Assembly (NCBI RefSeq): GCF_036711975.1
Contig: NC_091967.1
Coordinates: 20,274,001 to 20,338,000, forward strand
Origin: Onthophagus taurus
Taxonomy: Eukaryota; Arthropoda; Insecta; Coleoptera; Scarabaeidae
Length of the DNA: 64,000 nt
Direction of reading: 5' to 3'
In this document: one piece after another, positions 35,301-47,800 of the stretch
How the letters are laid out: each line of letters begins with the position of its first letter
How positions within the stretch are numbered: the first letter of the stretch is position 1
Translations under genes and position numbers: made by a program
The notes under the pieces: model-generated
Told to the model about the DNA's origin: nothing
Database searches by the model: none
Seen by the model: only the letters and a program-made list of their open reading frames with translations

Positions 35301-38300
35301 CTCGATAGGGCGAAAACTAGACGATAATTATGGTTTTACATGTTGTTGTTGGTTAAGCATGGGATTCGAAACGTTCTGAAAAAAAGTTTTAATATAAAAG
35401 TTGTAGCAAATTTTATTGTTAACAATATTGTTCATATACACTTTTGCTCTCAAATGCATAAATACGGAGAAAAACTGAATAGGGTGAAAATTTGACGAAA
35501 TAGTGGTGTTACATATTGTTGTTTGTAGTATATGGAATTCGGAACGTTTTAGAAAAAAAATTTTAGTATAAAAGTTGTAGCAAATTTTATTATTAACAAT
35601 TTTCTTCATATACACTTTTGCTCTCAAACGCATAAATACGGAGAAAAACTCGATAGGGTGAAAATTAGAGGAAATCGTGGTTTTACATGTTGTTGTTGGG
35701 AGAGCATGGGATTCGGAAGTTCTAGAAAAAAAGTTTTAGTATAAAAGCTGTAGCAAATTTTATTCTTAACAATATTGTTCATATACAGTTTTGCTCTCAA
35801 ATGCATAAATACAGAGAAAATCTCGATAGGGTGAAAATTAGACGAAATCGTTGTTTTACATGTTGTTGTTGGGAGAGCATGGGATTCGGAACGTTCTAGA
35901 AAAAAAGTTTTAGTATAAAAGTTGTAGCAAATTTCATTCTTAACAATATTGTTTATATACACTTTTGCTCTCAAATGCATAAATACAGAGAAAAACTCAA
36001 TAGGGTGAAAATTTGACGAAATTGTGGTGTTACATATTGTTGTTTGTAGTATATGGAATCCGGAACGTTTTAGAAAAAAAAATTTAGTATAAAAGTTGTA
36101 GCAAATTTTATTATTAACAATTTCCTTCATATACACTTTTGCTCTCAAATGCATAAATACGGAGAAAAACTCGATAGGGCGAAAACTAGACGATAATTAT
36201 GGTTTTACATGTTGTTGTTGGTTAAGCATGGGATTCGAAACGTTCTGAAAAAAAGTTTTAATATAAAAGTTGTAGCAAATTTTATTGTTAACAATATTGT
36301 TCATATACACTTTTGCTCTCAAATGCATAAATACAGAGAAAAACTCAATAGGGTGAAAATTTGACGAAATCGTTGTTTTACATATTGTTGTTTGTGGTAT
36401 ATAGAATTCGGAACGTTTTAGAAAAAAAATTTTAGTATAAAAGTTGTAGCAAATTTTATTATTAACAATTTTCTTCATATACACTTTTGCTCTCAAATGC
36501 ATAAATACGGAGAAAAACTCGATAGGGTGAAAATTAAACAAAATCGTGGTTTTACATGTTGTTGTTCGGAGAGCATGGGATTTTGAATGTTCTAGAAAAA
36601 AAGTTTTAGTATAAAAGTTGTAACAAATTTCATTCTTAACAATATTGTTCATATACACTTTTGCTCTCAAATGCATAAATACAGAAGAAAACTCGATAAG
36701 GTGAAAATTAGTCGAAATCGTGGTTTTACATGTTGTTGTTGGAAGAGCATGGAATTCGGAATGTTCTAGAAAAAAAGTTTTAGTATAAAAGTTGTAACAA
36801 ATTTCATTCTTAACAATATTGTTCATATACACTTTTGCTCTCAAATGCATAAATACAGAGAAAAGCTCGATAGGGTGAAAATTAGACGAAATTGTGGTTT
36901 GACATGTTGTTGTTGGGAGAACATGGGATTCGGAACGTTCTAGAAAAAAATTTTTGGTATAAAAGTTATAGCAAATTTCATTCTTAACAATATTGTTCAT
37001 ATACACTTTTGCTCTCAAATGCATAAATACGGAGAAAAACTCGATAGGGCGAAAATTAGACGATAATCGTAGTTTTACATGTAGTTGTTGGGAGATCATG
37101 GAATTCAGAACGTTCTAGAAAAAAAGATTTAATATAAAAGTTGTAGCAAAATTTATTCGTAACAATATTGTTCATATACACCTTTGCTCTCAGATACATA
37201 AATATCGAGAAAAAATCGAATAGGAGAAAATTAGATAAAATCGTGGTTTTATATATAGTTGTTGGTAGATCACGGGGTCAGATACTTTTAGAAAAAAAGT
37301 TTTATTCGAAAAGTTGTACCAAATTTTATTCTTAACAATATTGCTCTTTTACACTTTTCTTCTCAGATACATAAATATCGAGAAAAATTCGAAAAGGTGA
37401 AAATTTTACGAAATCGTGGTTTTACATCTGGTTGTTGGTAGAACATGGGATTCGGAACATATTTGGAAAAAAGTTTTAGTATAAAAGTTGTGATGAATTT
37501 TATTCTTTACAATATCTTCAAGTCTTTAGTGATAGCGGCTTTAATCTAAACTAATTTTTAAACTATCTTATTGCGGGTTTTCGGAGATTTTCCAGTCTCC
37601 ATACGTGTATAAACAATAAACTGATCGTGGTGCCGTTCTGAAAGCTGTATGGAAAAAAATTGCGATCGGTCATTTTGTGATATCGATAGAGGAAACTATG
37701 GCGAATTGAATGACGTATAGATCTTGATAATGGAGTACATCGTTTACGAGTTATGACCACCCAAAAAGACGTCAGTTTTGTGTTATTTTCGTGCACCTTC
37801 CCAATATTTTAGCATTTTAATGGGCATTTCCACTTTCGTGTTGTCCCAGGATTAACCTTTTAAATGAGATATTGTTCATCAAAATCGGTCGGGAGGTTCA
37901 ATAAATAAAAAATGTTAAAAAACATTTTATTTCCAAACATATTTTTGATTCATTTCAAACAAAATATTATAATATATTAGAAATTTTTCGAAAAATTCTA
38001 TGTTATCATTAATATCAAACAACATCAATTTTGTTGTTGTTTCAATTTGTATGTTTTTTGTATTTCTATCATTTAATAATTTAAATTTATTTAAATCATT
38101 TAATTTTAAAAACTAATTATATTTTTTTTTATTTTTAGCAAATTTAGCATCATTCACCTGCGGAATAGCATTAGGTTGGACATCACCAGTATTACCACAA
38201 CTCAGTGGAAACTTTACAGTCCTCCCAGAGCCACTTACAACAGATCAATCATCATGGATTGGAAGTTTATTACCAGTCGGTGCATCATTAGGTCCATTTT

Positions 38301-39460
38301 TAGCCGGATATCTAGCCGATAAACTCGGAAGAAAGAAAACAATTTTAATATCAACGGCTCCATTTCTAGTTGCGTTTATTCTTTTTGGTTTAGCCTCATC
38401 TGTTTATGAATTTTATATAGGAAGATTTCTTTGCGGGGTTGGATCTGGTGGACTTTTCACAGTTCTTCCAATGTATATGGGTGAAATAGCTGAAGATTCA
38501 GTAAGAGGAGCTTTAGGATCACTGATGCAATTATTTATTACGTTAGGAATTCTTTTCTCGTTTTCAATTGGTCCATACACGACAATTTCGGTGTTCAGCA
38601 TGGTTTGCGTTATAATACCGTCGATATTTTTTGTGGTTTTTATAGTTTTCTCACCAGATTCGCCATATTTTTTAATTTCCGTTAATAAAAATAACGAAGC
38701 TGAAACCGCCTTAATGAAGTTACGATCAAAAAAGAACGTCACAAAAGAATTAGAGGTTATGATTGGGAATATTGCGGAATCAAAAGCTTCGAATGCAACT
38801 TTTATGGACATTTTTAAAACTAACGTGTTAAGAAAAGCATTAATTCTTTCGGTGGGTTTGGTAGCTTTTCAACAACTTTCTGGAATTAACGTTATTTTAT
38901 TTTATACGGAAACTATTTTTGATGCAACGGGGAGCTCAATTCCTTCGGATATTTCAACGATTTTAGTTGGATTAGTTCAAGTTTCTTTCAGTGGAATCAC
39001 ACCTTTACTCGTTGATCGAAAAGGAAAAAGATTTTTATTGATATTTTCCGGAATTGGGATGGCTTTATCACAATTTGCGTTGGGTTATTATTTTCAAAGA
39101 ATAGAAACGAAATTATCAACGGATTCTATATTTTGGTTACCAGTTCTTTGCTTAATTTTATACAACGCTACTTATTGTATGGGTTTTGGACCATTACCGT
39201 GGGCCGTAATGGGAGAGTTATTCCCACCGAATGTCAAATCAGCAGCTTCAACGGTTACAGCATCCGGATGTTGGATTTTAGCATTCGTTATAACGAGATA
39301 TTTCAAAAACGTTAGTGATTTAGTTGGGATTGGAATTAGTTTTTATATGTTTGGAGGATTTTGTATTATAGCGGCCACCTTTGTTTATAAATTACTTCCG
39401 GAAACTTCTGGAAAGAGCTTAAATGAAGTTCAAGCTTTATTGGAAGGAAAAGCTAAGTGA
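32371..39460 (+). CDS. Tret1-like facilitated sugar transporter, gene B
   Basis: Predicted 12-helix MFS sugar transporter, Tret1-like. Exons are 32371-32548 (ATG; GTAAGT donor) and 38139-39460 (acceptor ATTTTTAG), together 1500 nt, 499 aa. The first exon encodes an acidic, serine-rich cytoplasmic N-terminus of about 59 residues, much longer than in A and C, which may carry regulatory sites. Motifs: GWTSPVLPQL near residues 72-81, KLGRKK at 121-126, SPDSPYFL at 231-238 (D instead of the usual E), QQLSGINVI at 304-312, VDRKGKR around 351-357, GFGPLPW at 408-414 and PETSGKS at 480-486. AATAAA lies at 39598. The 5.6-kb phase-1 intron is at the same place as in A and C and contains the long Sat-A array. 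Confidence 0.93.
33450..37520. repeat. Sat-A tandem array, about 174-bp monomers, roughly 22 copies
   Basis: The landmark TTTTGCTCTCAAATGCATAA recurs about every 174 bp. Other shared blocks are AAGTTGTAGCAAATTTTATT, AACAATATTGTTCATATACA and GTGAAAATTAGACGAAATCG. The inner part (about 35.3-37.1 kb) is the most uniform and the outer monomers are diverged, as expected for unequal crossover. Because 174 is divisible by three, long minus-strand frames with a 58-codon period run through it (for example 36197-37099). Confidence 0.95.
33631..33836. mobile_element. 206-bp insertion inside a satellite monomer
   Basis: GGATTCGGAAC occurs at 33620-33630 and again at 33837-33847; between them lies non-satellite sequence beginning TAGGGATGCCACCTCTC. 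Satellite sequence resumes exactly after the second copy. The repeat is therefore an 11-bp (or 10-bp) target duplication. No inverted ends or poly-A tail are visible, so the class is open. Confidence 0.6.
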
Positions 39461-40139
39461 AACAAAAAAATTACGTTATTAATTAGGTATTTAAATTGGG
39501 TTTCTTCGATGTATAAAAATTAATTAAATTAGTTTGTATGAAATTAAAGAAGTTTTTTGGGAGCTGTGATATTGTTACTATTTTATAAATTTTATAGAAT
39601 AAAATTTGAATTATCAAAATGAATCAAATTTTTTTAAATAATAAAGCAAATTGTTTTAATAAAAATTTTTACATTTATTATTGTTATTGAACCCAGAAAA
39701 ATTTGCTGACACACTTTGGTTTTGTATCATGGAACAAGTATTTCAATATTTCAAATTCATCTTGAACGCATTAGCTACAAAATCATAGAATTTTGAAATC
39801 AATCCTGATAAAGTTAACAAATCCATGAAATGTAAATTATTTGAGAAACTTCTTACTGAAAGAACGTTGAAATAACATCAAAACATTATACTTCTTGCGA
39901 TATACTCTGATTTCTATTAGTTTTGGATTGCGTTATAAGGTTGTCATAAAATGGCCTATGTTTCTCTGATGTGTAGGTAATTTTCGCTTCGTATACCTTG
40001 CAAAGTAATATTATCTTTCTTGCTAAATCTAAAAATGATAAACATTACTGCATATACGAACTCCCTGACTTGCATATATCCCTTAAGTTCAGTTCTATAT
40101 ATCAAATCGCAACATTTACATTAATGGTGAAGTTTTTCT
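39461..40139. other. Gene B 3' flank
   Basis: AATAAA at 39598-39603. No other feature recognised. Confidence 0.5.
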
Positions 40140-42190
40140 TTTTGAAGTTTGTCACTGTTTTTGCAGATTTTTTTTCTTTCGAATTTTGCAATTTTCGCCG
40201 ATTAAAATTTAAAAATTCATATAAAATCCATTTCTTGGAATATGAGTTTGAAAATTTCCCAAAGTGTTAATAAAAGTGTCACCTTTCCAATGAATCAACC
40301 CGTTTTGAAAAATAACTTCTCGTTTTTGAGAAAACAATATTTGAAGTTTTGATAAAATTTTCGATGTTGCAATTTTCATCGATAAGTTTCAAAATTCGCT
40401 ATAAAATTAATTTCTTGAAGGATTGTTGTGGAAATATCACCAATTATTAATTAAAGTATCCTCTTTTTAATGCAAAAAGCCTTTTTTGAAAAATCACTTT
40501 TAGTTCTTGAGAAATAAATTTTTGAAGTAATCGACAATTTTTTCGAATTTTGCAATTTTCGCCGATTAAGATTTAAAAATTCGTATAAAATCCAGTTCTT
40601 GGAATATGAGTATGAAAATTTCTCAAAGTGTTAATAAAAGTGTCCCCTTTCCAATGAATCAACCCGTTTTGAAAAATAACTTTTCGTTTTTGAGAAAACA
40701 ATATTTGAAGTTTCGATAAAATTTTCGACGTTGCAATTTTCATCGATAATTTTCAAAATTCGCTATAAAATTAATTTCTTGAAGGATCGTTGTGGAAATA
40801 TCACCAATTATTAATTAAAGTATCCTCTTTTTAATGCAAAAAGCCGTTTTGAAAAATCACTTTTAGTTCTTGAGAAATAAATTTTTGAAGTAATCGACAA
40901 TTTTTTCGAATTTTGCAATTTTCGCCGATTAAGATTTAAAAATTCGTATAAAATCCAGTTCTTGGAATATGAGTATGAAAATTTCTCAAAGTGTTAATAA
41001 AAGTGTCCCCTTTCCAATGAATCAACCCGTTTTGAAAAATAACTTTTCGTTTTTGAGAAAACAATATTTGAAGTTTCGATAAAATTTTCGATGTTACAAT
41101 TTTCATCGATAATTTTCAAAATTCGCTATAAAATTAATTTCTTGAAGGATCGTTGTGGAAATACCACCAATTATTAATTAAAGTATCCTCTTTTTAATGC
41201 AAAAAGCCGTTTTGAAAAATCACTTTTAGTTCTTGAGAAATAAATTTTTGAAGTAATCGACAATTTTTTCGAATTTTGCAATTTTCGCCGATTAAGATTT
41301 AAAAATTCGTATAAAATCCAGTTCTTGGAATATGAGTATGAAAATTTCTCAAAGTGTTAATAAAAGTGTCCCCTTTCCAATGAATCAACCCGTTTTGAAA
41401 AATAACTTTTCGTTTTTGAGAAAACAATATTTCAAGTTTCGATAAAATTTTCGATGTTTCAATTTTCATCGATAATTTTCAAAATTCGCTATAAAATTAA
41501 TTTCTTGAATGATCGTTGTGGAAATACCACCAATTATTAATTAAAGTATCCTCTTTTTAATGCAAAAAGCCGTTTTGAAAAATCACTTTTAGTTCTTGAG
41601 AAATAAATTTTTGAAGTAATCGTCAATTTTTTCGAATTTTGCAATTTTCGCCGATTAAGATTTAAAAATTCGTATAAAATCCAGTTCTTGGAATATGAGT
41701 ATGAACATTTCTCAAAGTGTTAATAAAAGTGTCCCCTTTCCAATGAATCAACCCGTTTTGAAAAATAACTTTTCGTTTTTGAGAAAACAATATTTGAAGT
41801 TTCGATGAAATTTTCGATGTTTCAATTTTCATCGATAATTTTCAAAATTCGCTATAGAATTAATTTCTTGAAGGATCGTTGTGGAAATATCACCAATTAT
41901 TAATTAAAGTATCCTCTTTTTAATGCAACAAGCCGTTTTGAAAAATCACTTTTAGTTCTTGAGAAATAAATTTTTGAAGTAATCGTCAATTTTTTCGAAT
42001 TTTGCAATTTTCGCCGATTAAGATTTAAAAATTCGTATAAAATCCAGTTCTTGGAATATGAGTATGAAAATTTCTCACAGTGTTAATAAAAGTGTCCCCT
42101 TTCCAATGAATCAACCCGTTTTGAAAAATAACTTTTCGTTTTTGAGAAAACAATATTTGAAGTTTTGATAAAATTTTCGATGTTACGAAT
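40140..42190 (+). repeat. Sat-C tandem array, 363-bp dimeric repeat, about 5.7 copies
   Basis: The landmark TTTTCGCCGATTAAGATTTA occurs near 40193, 40557, 40920, 41283, 41646 and 42009, a 363-bp period. Each unit is made of two related halves of about 181 bp. One carries AATGAATCAACCCGTTTTGA and the other AATGCAAAAAGCCGTTTTGA; both share CTTTT(C/A)GTTTTTGAGAAA-like blocks. The halves are clearly diverged while successive 363-bp units are nearly identical: a higher-order repeat. Confidence 0.95.
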
Positions 42191-42195
42191 TTTTT

Positions 42196-42770
42196 ACATT
42201 TTTGTCAAATGTTTAAAAGAGTGCTTTCGTGGTCAATCCTTCAGATAGTTCAACATAGTGGTGGAACGGATATTTGGTAACTATCCGGTATCCGGCCGGA
42301 TTTTAAAGAATTTTGCGTGGAAACAGCTTTCTAGAGTTTTTTAAGCTGTAAAAGAAGTTTTCAACTTCTTTTAAAGTATATATCACGGGATTCAGAAAGA
42401 GTCATTGCTGTCAATGTGCTCAAATGTTTAAAAGAGTGCTTTCGTGGTCAATCCTTCAAATAGTTCAACATAGTGCTGTAACGGATATTCGGCAACTATC
42501 CGTTCCATAGTGCTGTAACGGATATTCGGCAACTATCCGTTCCATAGTGCTGTAACGGATATTCGGCAACTATCCGTTCCACCACTATGTTGAACTATCT
42601 GAAGGATTGACCAGGAAAGCACTCTTTTAAACATTTGAGCACATTGACAGCAATGACTCTTCTTGAATCCCGTGATATATACTTTAAAAGAAGTTGAGAA
42701 CTTCTTTTACAGCTTAAAAAACTCTGGAAAGCTATTTCCACGCAAAATCTACATCATCAAGGTCGACGGA
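42196..42770. mobile_element. Fold-back element with a 37-bp palindromic triplication
   Basis: The sequence from about 42300 to 42475 is repeated in inverse at about 42580-42755 (for example GTGCTTTCGTGGTCAATCCT against its near complement). The CAAATGTTTAAAAGAGTGCT segment also occurs twice directly (42196 and 42420). In the centre, ACGGATATTCGGCAACTATC recurs at 42481, 42518 and 42555, exactly 37 bp apart, and each unit is itself partly palindromic (CGGATA...TATCCG). Similar CCGGATATTCGG sequence near 55990 suggests a dispersed family, possibly hAT-related. Confidence 0.7.
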
Positions 42771-42879
42771 ATCACCTTCTTCTTCGGCCTTCACTATGTT
42801 TACCGATCTGAACTTTCTTATATCCTCACTTCTTTCATGATCCCGCAAGGTATATCCTGTTAATGACCTTACCGTCATC

Positions 42880-43570
42880 ATGTCCGCTATTCTGACGATT
42901 GTTTTTGTCGTAGCATTTGCTGTTCTTATCTCAGTCGCGTTAGATAGGTCTTATAAATGCGGACCTTGCTATCTTGGGACATATACTTGTTGCGGCGGCA
43001 GGCATCACAGGAAAGCTTCATTTTAACGTGGTAACAATTTGCATGGTTACATATTCAAAATGAAGGTTGAGTATGGTGTTTGGCGCCTCAGATGATTTTA
43101 TTTGTATAGCCATATTATACCTCTCATTTAGACTGATATCAAAGCTCTTTTAATTGTTTAAGCCACAACTTCTTCTTGAAGGTTCTTGCTGCTTGTAATA
43201 TTGACGGAAATATTTTGAAAGCTCATAACCTGTTTTATAGGCTTGTTGTATACTGCTAATTTGCAACAGCGTGGTGTTTTTGCTATTGTTGAAGATTTTG
43301 TTTTTGACACCGAGATATTCATGTTGAATTTGATTGCTCTTTTCTCGAATTGGTACAGAATCCTCTGAATAGCAAACTATTTCCAGTTATAATTTCGCCC
43401 ATGAGCAAGTACGACTGTTTCCCTATCTTATGCCGGTTTGTATGGGTACTCAGTGTTATCACATCGGGAAGCCTTAATCGATCAAATGTTTTTATAAATT
43501 CAACAAAACATACGTACGGTATTTCGCATATAAAACACAAGTTATATTCAATGTGCAAAATTCATTGTTG
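42880..43570 (-). pseudogene. LINE reverse-transcriptase remnant
   Basis: The minus-strand frame at 43319-43558 includes YVCFVEFIKTFDRLRLPDVI, which matches reverse-transcriptase motif A (FxDxxKAFDRxxLxDV), although the catalytic D is E here (FVEFIKTFD). Adjacent sequence has stops. Only a fragment remains. Confidence 0.5.
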
Positions 43571-44829
43571 AGCCCTTAATCCTGAAGCCTTACTTCTCCT
43601 CAAAAATGAAAGGAGTGGAAAGTTCTTCTTCGAGAATCTTTGTAAATAGTTTCTTAGTCGAAGAAGGCTCATCATCTTTCCTGAATTCTTTTTTGAATAC
43701 TGGTATTAGTTTACTTTCTTTCTATTCGGTATCACCCAGAAGTTTGGATGTATCTTCTGTTGGTGGTTTTGTGGTTAGCGAGGATGATATGCGTTGTTGA
43801 TTCTTAATTCGTTAATTGCACTCTATTTTTTGAACATAACATAACAAAACATAACATTTTCAATTCAAACGTTAAAATCTCTTAGTACAATCACCTCATC
43901 GTTTATGGGAATCTTGTCAAGTACTGCTTAAAGGTTTTGATAAAACATCTAAATCTCCTCTTTGGGTTTGCTATGTTGGCAATTTAAACGATTATTATGT
44001 TTGTAGATTTTGTCTTTTGCAGAAACGGTATCTGGTACATTATTCTGTCATTAACATATTTTGTATTGTTGATGATGGTCTCAAATCTCTCGTGTAGGAA
44101 GATATCATCCCAACAGAGGTACGCCAGAATTAGCACTAAATATTAGTTAACTAAATTTAATGATTATTTAGTTCAGTAACATGACTGATCTCAGTTAATA
44201 TTCGTTAATTTAATTAAATAATTAAGAAATTTTACTCCCAATTCTCTTTAAAATCCCAAAATTTAAAATAAAAGTTAAATTTAACTCATTCAATACGCTT
44301 CACTGATTAAACCTAAAAAAAACGTTAACCTCCCACTTATAAATTAAAATTAATCGATATCGATCTATTTTTTGCTAAAATACTCGGTTAATACCAAACC
44401 ACTTCAAATCGTTCACAGATAATTGAGCATTTGCGATACACATGTAGTTGTGTTAGTATATTAAATAAAGGTTTCAATAAATTTTGTGAAAGAGTTTTAT
44501 TTAGTTTTTTTTAAAGAAATTGCAACATAAAATTAGCGAATAAAAATGTGTTAACTTTTTTGCACCAACAATCAATTGGGTAAAAAAAAATTAAAAAAAG
44601 CGCGTTGTTGATTTTATAATACGTTTTGTAAAGTAGGTATTTAAAATAAGGTTGAGGTGTGGATAATAAAGCACTTGTCGAATGTCGTAGTAGTGGCGTT
44701 GTAGCTGTTCAAATCGGACAAACGAGTCCAGTTTATAACTTAATAGCGGTAGGATCACTTGATTCAAAACTAAAATTAAAAGTGAATTAGATATTTTAAA
44801 TTTTTAGTTGAGTAAAGATTAGAAAGAAA
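43571..44829. other. Upstream region of transporter C
   Basis: AT-rich. The 64-codon open frame at 43606-43800 is serine-rich and not recognised. A TATA-like GGATAATAAAG lies near 44660 and an initiator-like TCCAGT near 44727, about 100 bp before the start codon; promoter function is a guess. Confidence 0.3.
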
Positions 44830-47800
44830 ATGAAAATGTTTATGAATAATAAAAGGATTTTTTTATTTCTCACTGTTGGAGCAGGTAAGTTTAAAAAATA
44901 ATTTTAGAGATAGAAAATTTAATTTAAGTAAAAATCACATTTATATATTTTTTTACGTAATATAACATTTAAACAACAATTTATGGTTTATAAAGAAAAA
45001 CACTTCAATAATTCAAATTCTAACGATCTTCAGAAAATTCCGAATGGTTATAACTCCATGACGAAGGTCGAAGTTTATAATTGTTATAAGTTCAAATCAA
45101 AAACAAACGGGTATTTTTTCTTGGTAATACACACCGTAAGATCCTCATTAACTATTTCAATTAAATAGGTAATACATAACCAACTCGTTTTTGCTATGAA
45201 AGAAGACTAATAATTTGCATATTTTTATAATCATTTTAACGCTTCAAAAAGAAATTATTTTTAAATCGTTATCTCCATCTCAATTGTATAGAGAGTTACA
45301 ACATTCCTATGATTAATTTTTCTGATATTTAATGATCATGAAATACACACATGAAACAATATGTGCTTGCCATTTTATATCTTTGGAAATAATCAAAACA
45401 TATTTTTATTGAAATTACAATGTCTCTCTAATCTTAAAAGAGGAATGAAGTGCTACTTTTTTATTCTTAAAATTATTTATCACCAGATTAATTAATGAGT
45501 TTTTAAATAAATTTGATACAAACATTAATTTATATTTTTGTTATATTTTCAGAATTAATTATACATTTCTATATCAAGAATCTTTAATTAACCCATTTGC
45601 ACCATAACCTTCAATAAATATACAACGTGATTCAAAAAAACGCTGTAAAAGTAATACATAAAAAATTAAGATGAAAAGTCTTAATATACATACGGTCGTA
45701 AATGCCTCCTTAACGAGATATCCCTAGTCAAAGATTCTTTAAAATTAAACATTATCTGCAATAAAAAGCCCTTTTTTAAAAATATTATCTACGCCATTGC
45801 TAATTTTGTCAAACAAGCAGTATTTTGGTGATCAATTATCTATCAATTGGTCTCTCACAAAACTTTGATCTCTCAAATAAATACACTTTACTCTTCTAAC
45901 ATTTAAAGTTTTTTGAATTTTCTAAACATTGTGTATAAAATGTATTAAATTTCTATCCCAATCTTACTCTAAGAACTAGCAAATTTTTTTATCAAGATTA
46001 ACTTTTTTCGATAAAATCAAAAATAAAAAGGTTTTTCTAATTCAACACCTTTTCCGTGGACATACTGTATATTAAGACTATTCATCTTATTTTTTCATGT
46101 ATTATCTGCTCTAGAAGTCTGTCAGCGGTTTTTTGAATCACCCTGTATACAACAATCTAACGCTAAATAACAAAAAACTAGAACTAGCACTATCACTTGA
46201 ACTGTCGTGCGTCTCTCAAGACGGATCAATCTAGATCTAGGTCTAATCTTAGTTCTAGTTTTAGTTCAATAAAGATACAGGGTGTCACACAAAAAACGTC
46301 CCAAGCTGTAACTCTGTCATTTACACTGCGATTTTTACGACGCGAAGAAAAATATACGCAGCAATTTGAAAAACAAGAGTTAATAATCGTTTGAAATTGT
46401 AGATGGCGTTGGAAAAAATTTATTTGTAGCAGGAATCATAGTATTTAAAATAACATTTGATTTGATACCTGGGTCATGAAAATGGAAATGTAAATAACAG
46501 AGTTACAGCTTGGGGCGTTTTCTGTGTGACACCCTGTATATAACAGCCTAGCGCTGAATATCTGGTGTTAGTTCTAATAGTATCTTTTACTGAACTAAAA
46601 GTAGAACTAACTAAGTTGCGGGTTTGATTAAGGTTAGAAGATCTAGGTGGCCAAGCAAATGGACCATTATTACCAATCCACTTGTTTGAAAAATATTGGT
46701 TTAACCACTCAACAACTATTCTTCCGCGATGAGGTGGGGCACCATCGTGCTGATACCACATATTTTGAATTACATTAAGAGGTATATCTTCAAATAAATC
46801 AAAAAGTGTATTGTTCAAAAATCTGTAATTTACAGCGTTCAACGTCCATCAAGTACATACCTAGTAAATTGTTGTTAAATATTCCATCCCAAACGTTGAT
46901 GCTGAAACGTTGTTGAAATTTCCTTGGTCTAATCGCATGCGGATTTTGTAATGCCCAGATATGTTCATTATGGTAATTATTTATATCATCTCGTGTAAAA
47001 CATGATTCATCTGTCCAGAGAAAATTTAAAATGAAGTCATTATTTTGGGCATGTTGCTGCAATAACCATTCACAAAATGCTAACCGTTACTGATTATCTC
47101 CTGGCTGTAAAGCTTGTACATTCTGCGCCATGCAAAATATTGACTTACATGTATGTTGTGTGCTATTCTTCGAGTGCTGATGGAAGGATTATCAATGACA
47201 GCATTAATTACAGCTTCTTCGTCCTCTGCATTAACAACATGCGGTCGAATAGCTTTTGCTGGAGCAGGATTAGCTGTTTATCGAAGTTTTTTGAAAGAAT
47301 CGCTAAAAACGGAATAATATGGCAAATGACGCTGTGGAAATCTTTCTTGATATTCTCGTACTGATTGTCGAGCATTTCCATTGCAAAAACCATAAACGAA
47401 AATTATATCAGCATACTCTTCAGTGCAATAAGCGTACATTTTGAGTTTCTTCTTGTATTATTAGTATTGACATATTACAATTACAACTTTGTTTTTGTTG
47501 AATGTTTGATTTTACTGACTATTAATAAATTCAATTAAACAAATTTTGCACTTAAAGGTGAAATGTGTTTATTATCACTCTACCGGTTTCGCTAATTTCG
47601 GAGCATCCTCAGGAGTTCCTAAAGTTATTAATTTTACAACACTTTCTATTATTATATAATTTTACGTTTTAACTTACGTCAATTTTTTTGAACAACTAAA
47701 CATGTATGTGATACTTTATTGAATTAATTCACTATTAAAATGTTAATCTCTAAACATGTGTTATCATACATCACTTTTTATTATATTTTAGGTTATGTTG

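Larger units (their letters stand above)
33137..37935. mobile_element. Putative fold-back element with satellite core
   Basis: The left flank (about 33137-33430) and the right flank (about 37530-37935) of the satellite array are inverted copies. Shared pieces include AACCGATTTCGATGAA against its complement TTCATCAAAATCGGT..., TATTATCAAGATCTATAC, GTGGTCATAAC and AAAATATTGCGAAGGT. The similarity runs over about 300 bp with several indels, so it is old. Long terminal inverted repeats around tandem repeats are typical of fold-back transposons; I could not define the exact ends or a target duplication. Confidence 0.55.
32549..38138. other. Intron 1 of transporter B
   Basis: Phase-1 intron dominated by an inverted-repeat-bounded satellite block at about 33137-37935. 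Positions 32549-33136 hold unremarkable AT-rich DNA. Confidence 0.9.

Noticed and set aside
36197..37099. A 300-codon minus-strand frame as a real gene
   Set aside because: It consists wholly of 174-bp satellite monomers, ends and restarts with monomer indels, and has no promoter, domain or unique sequence.
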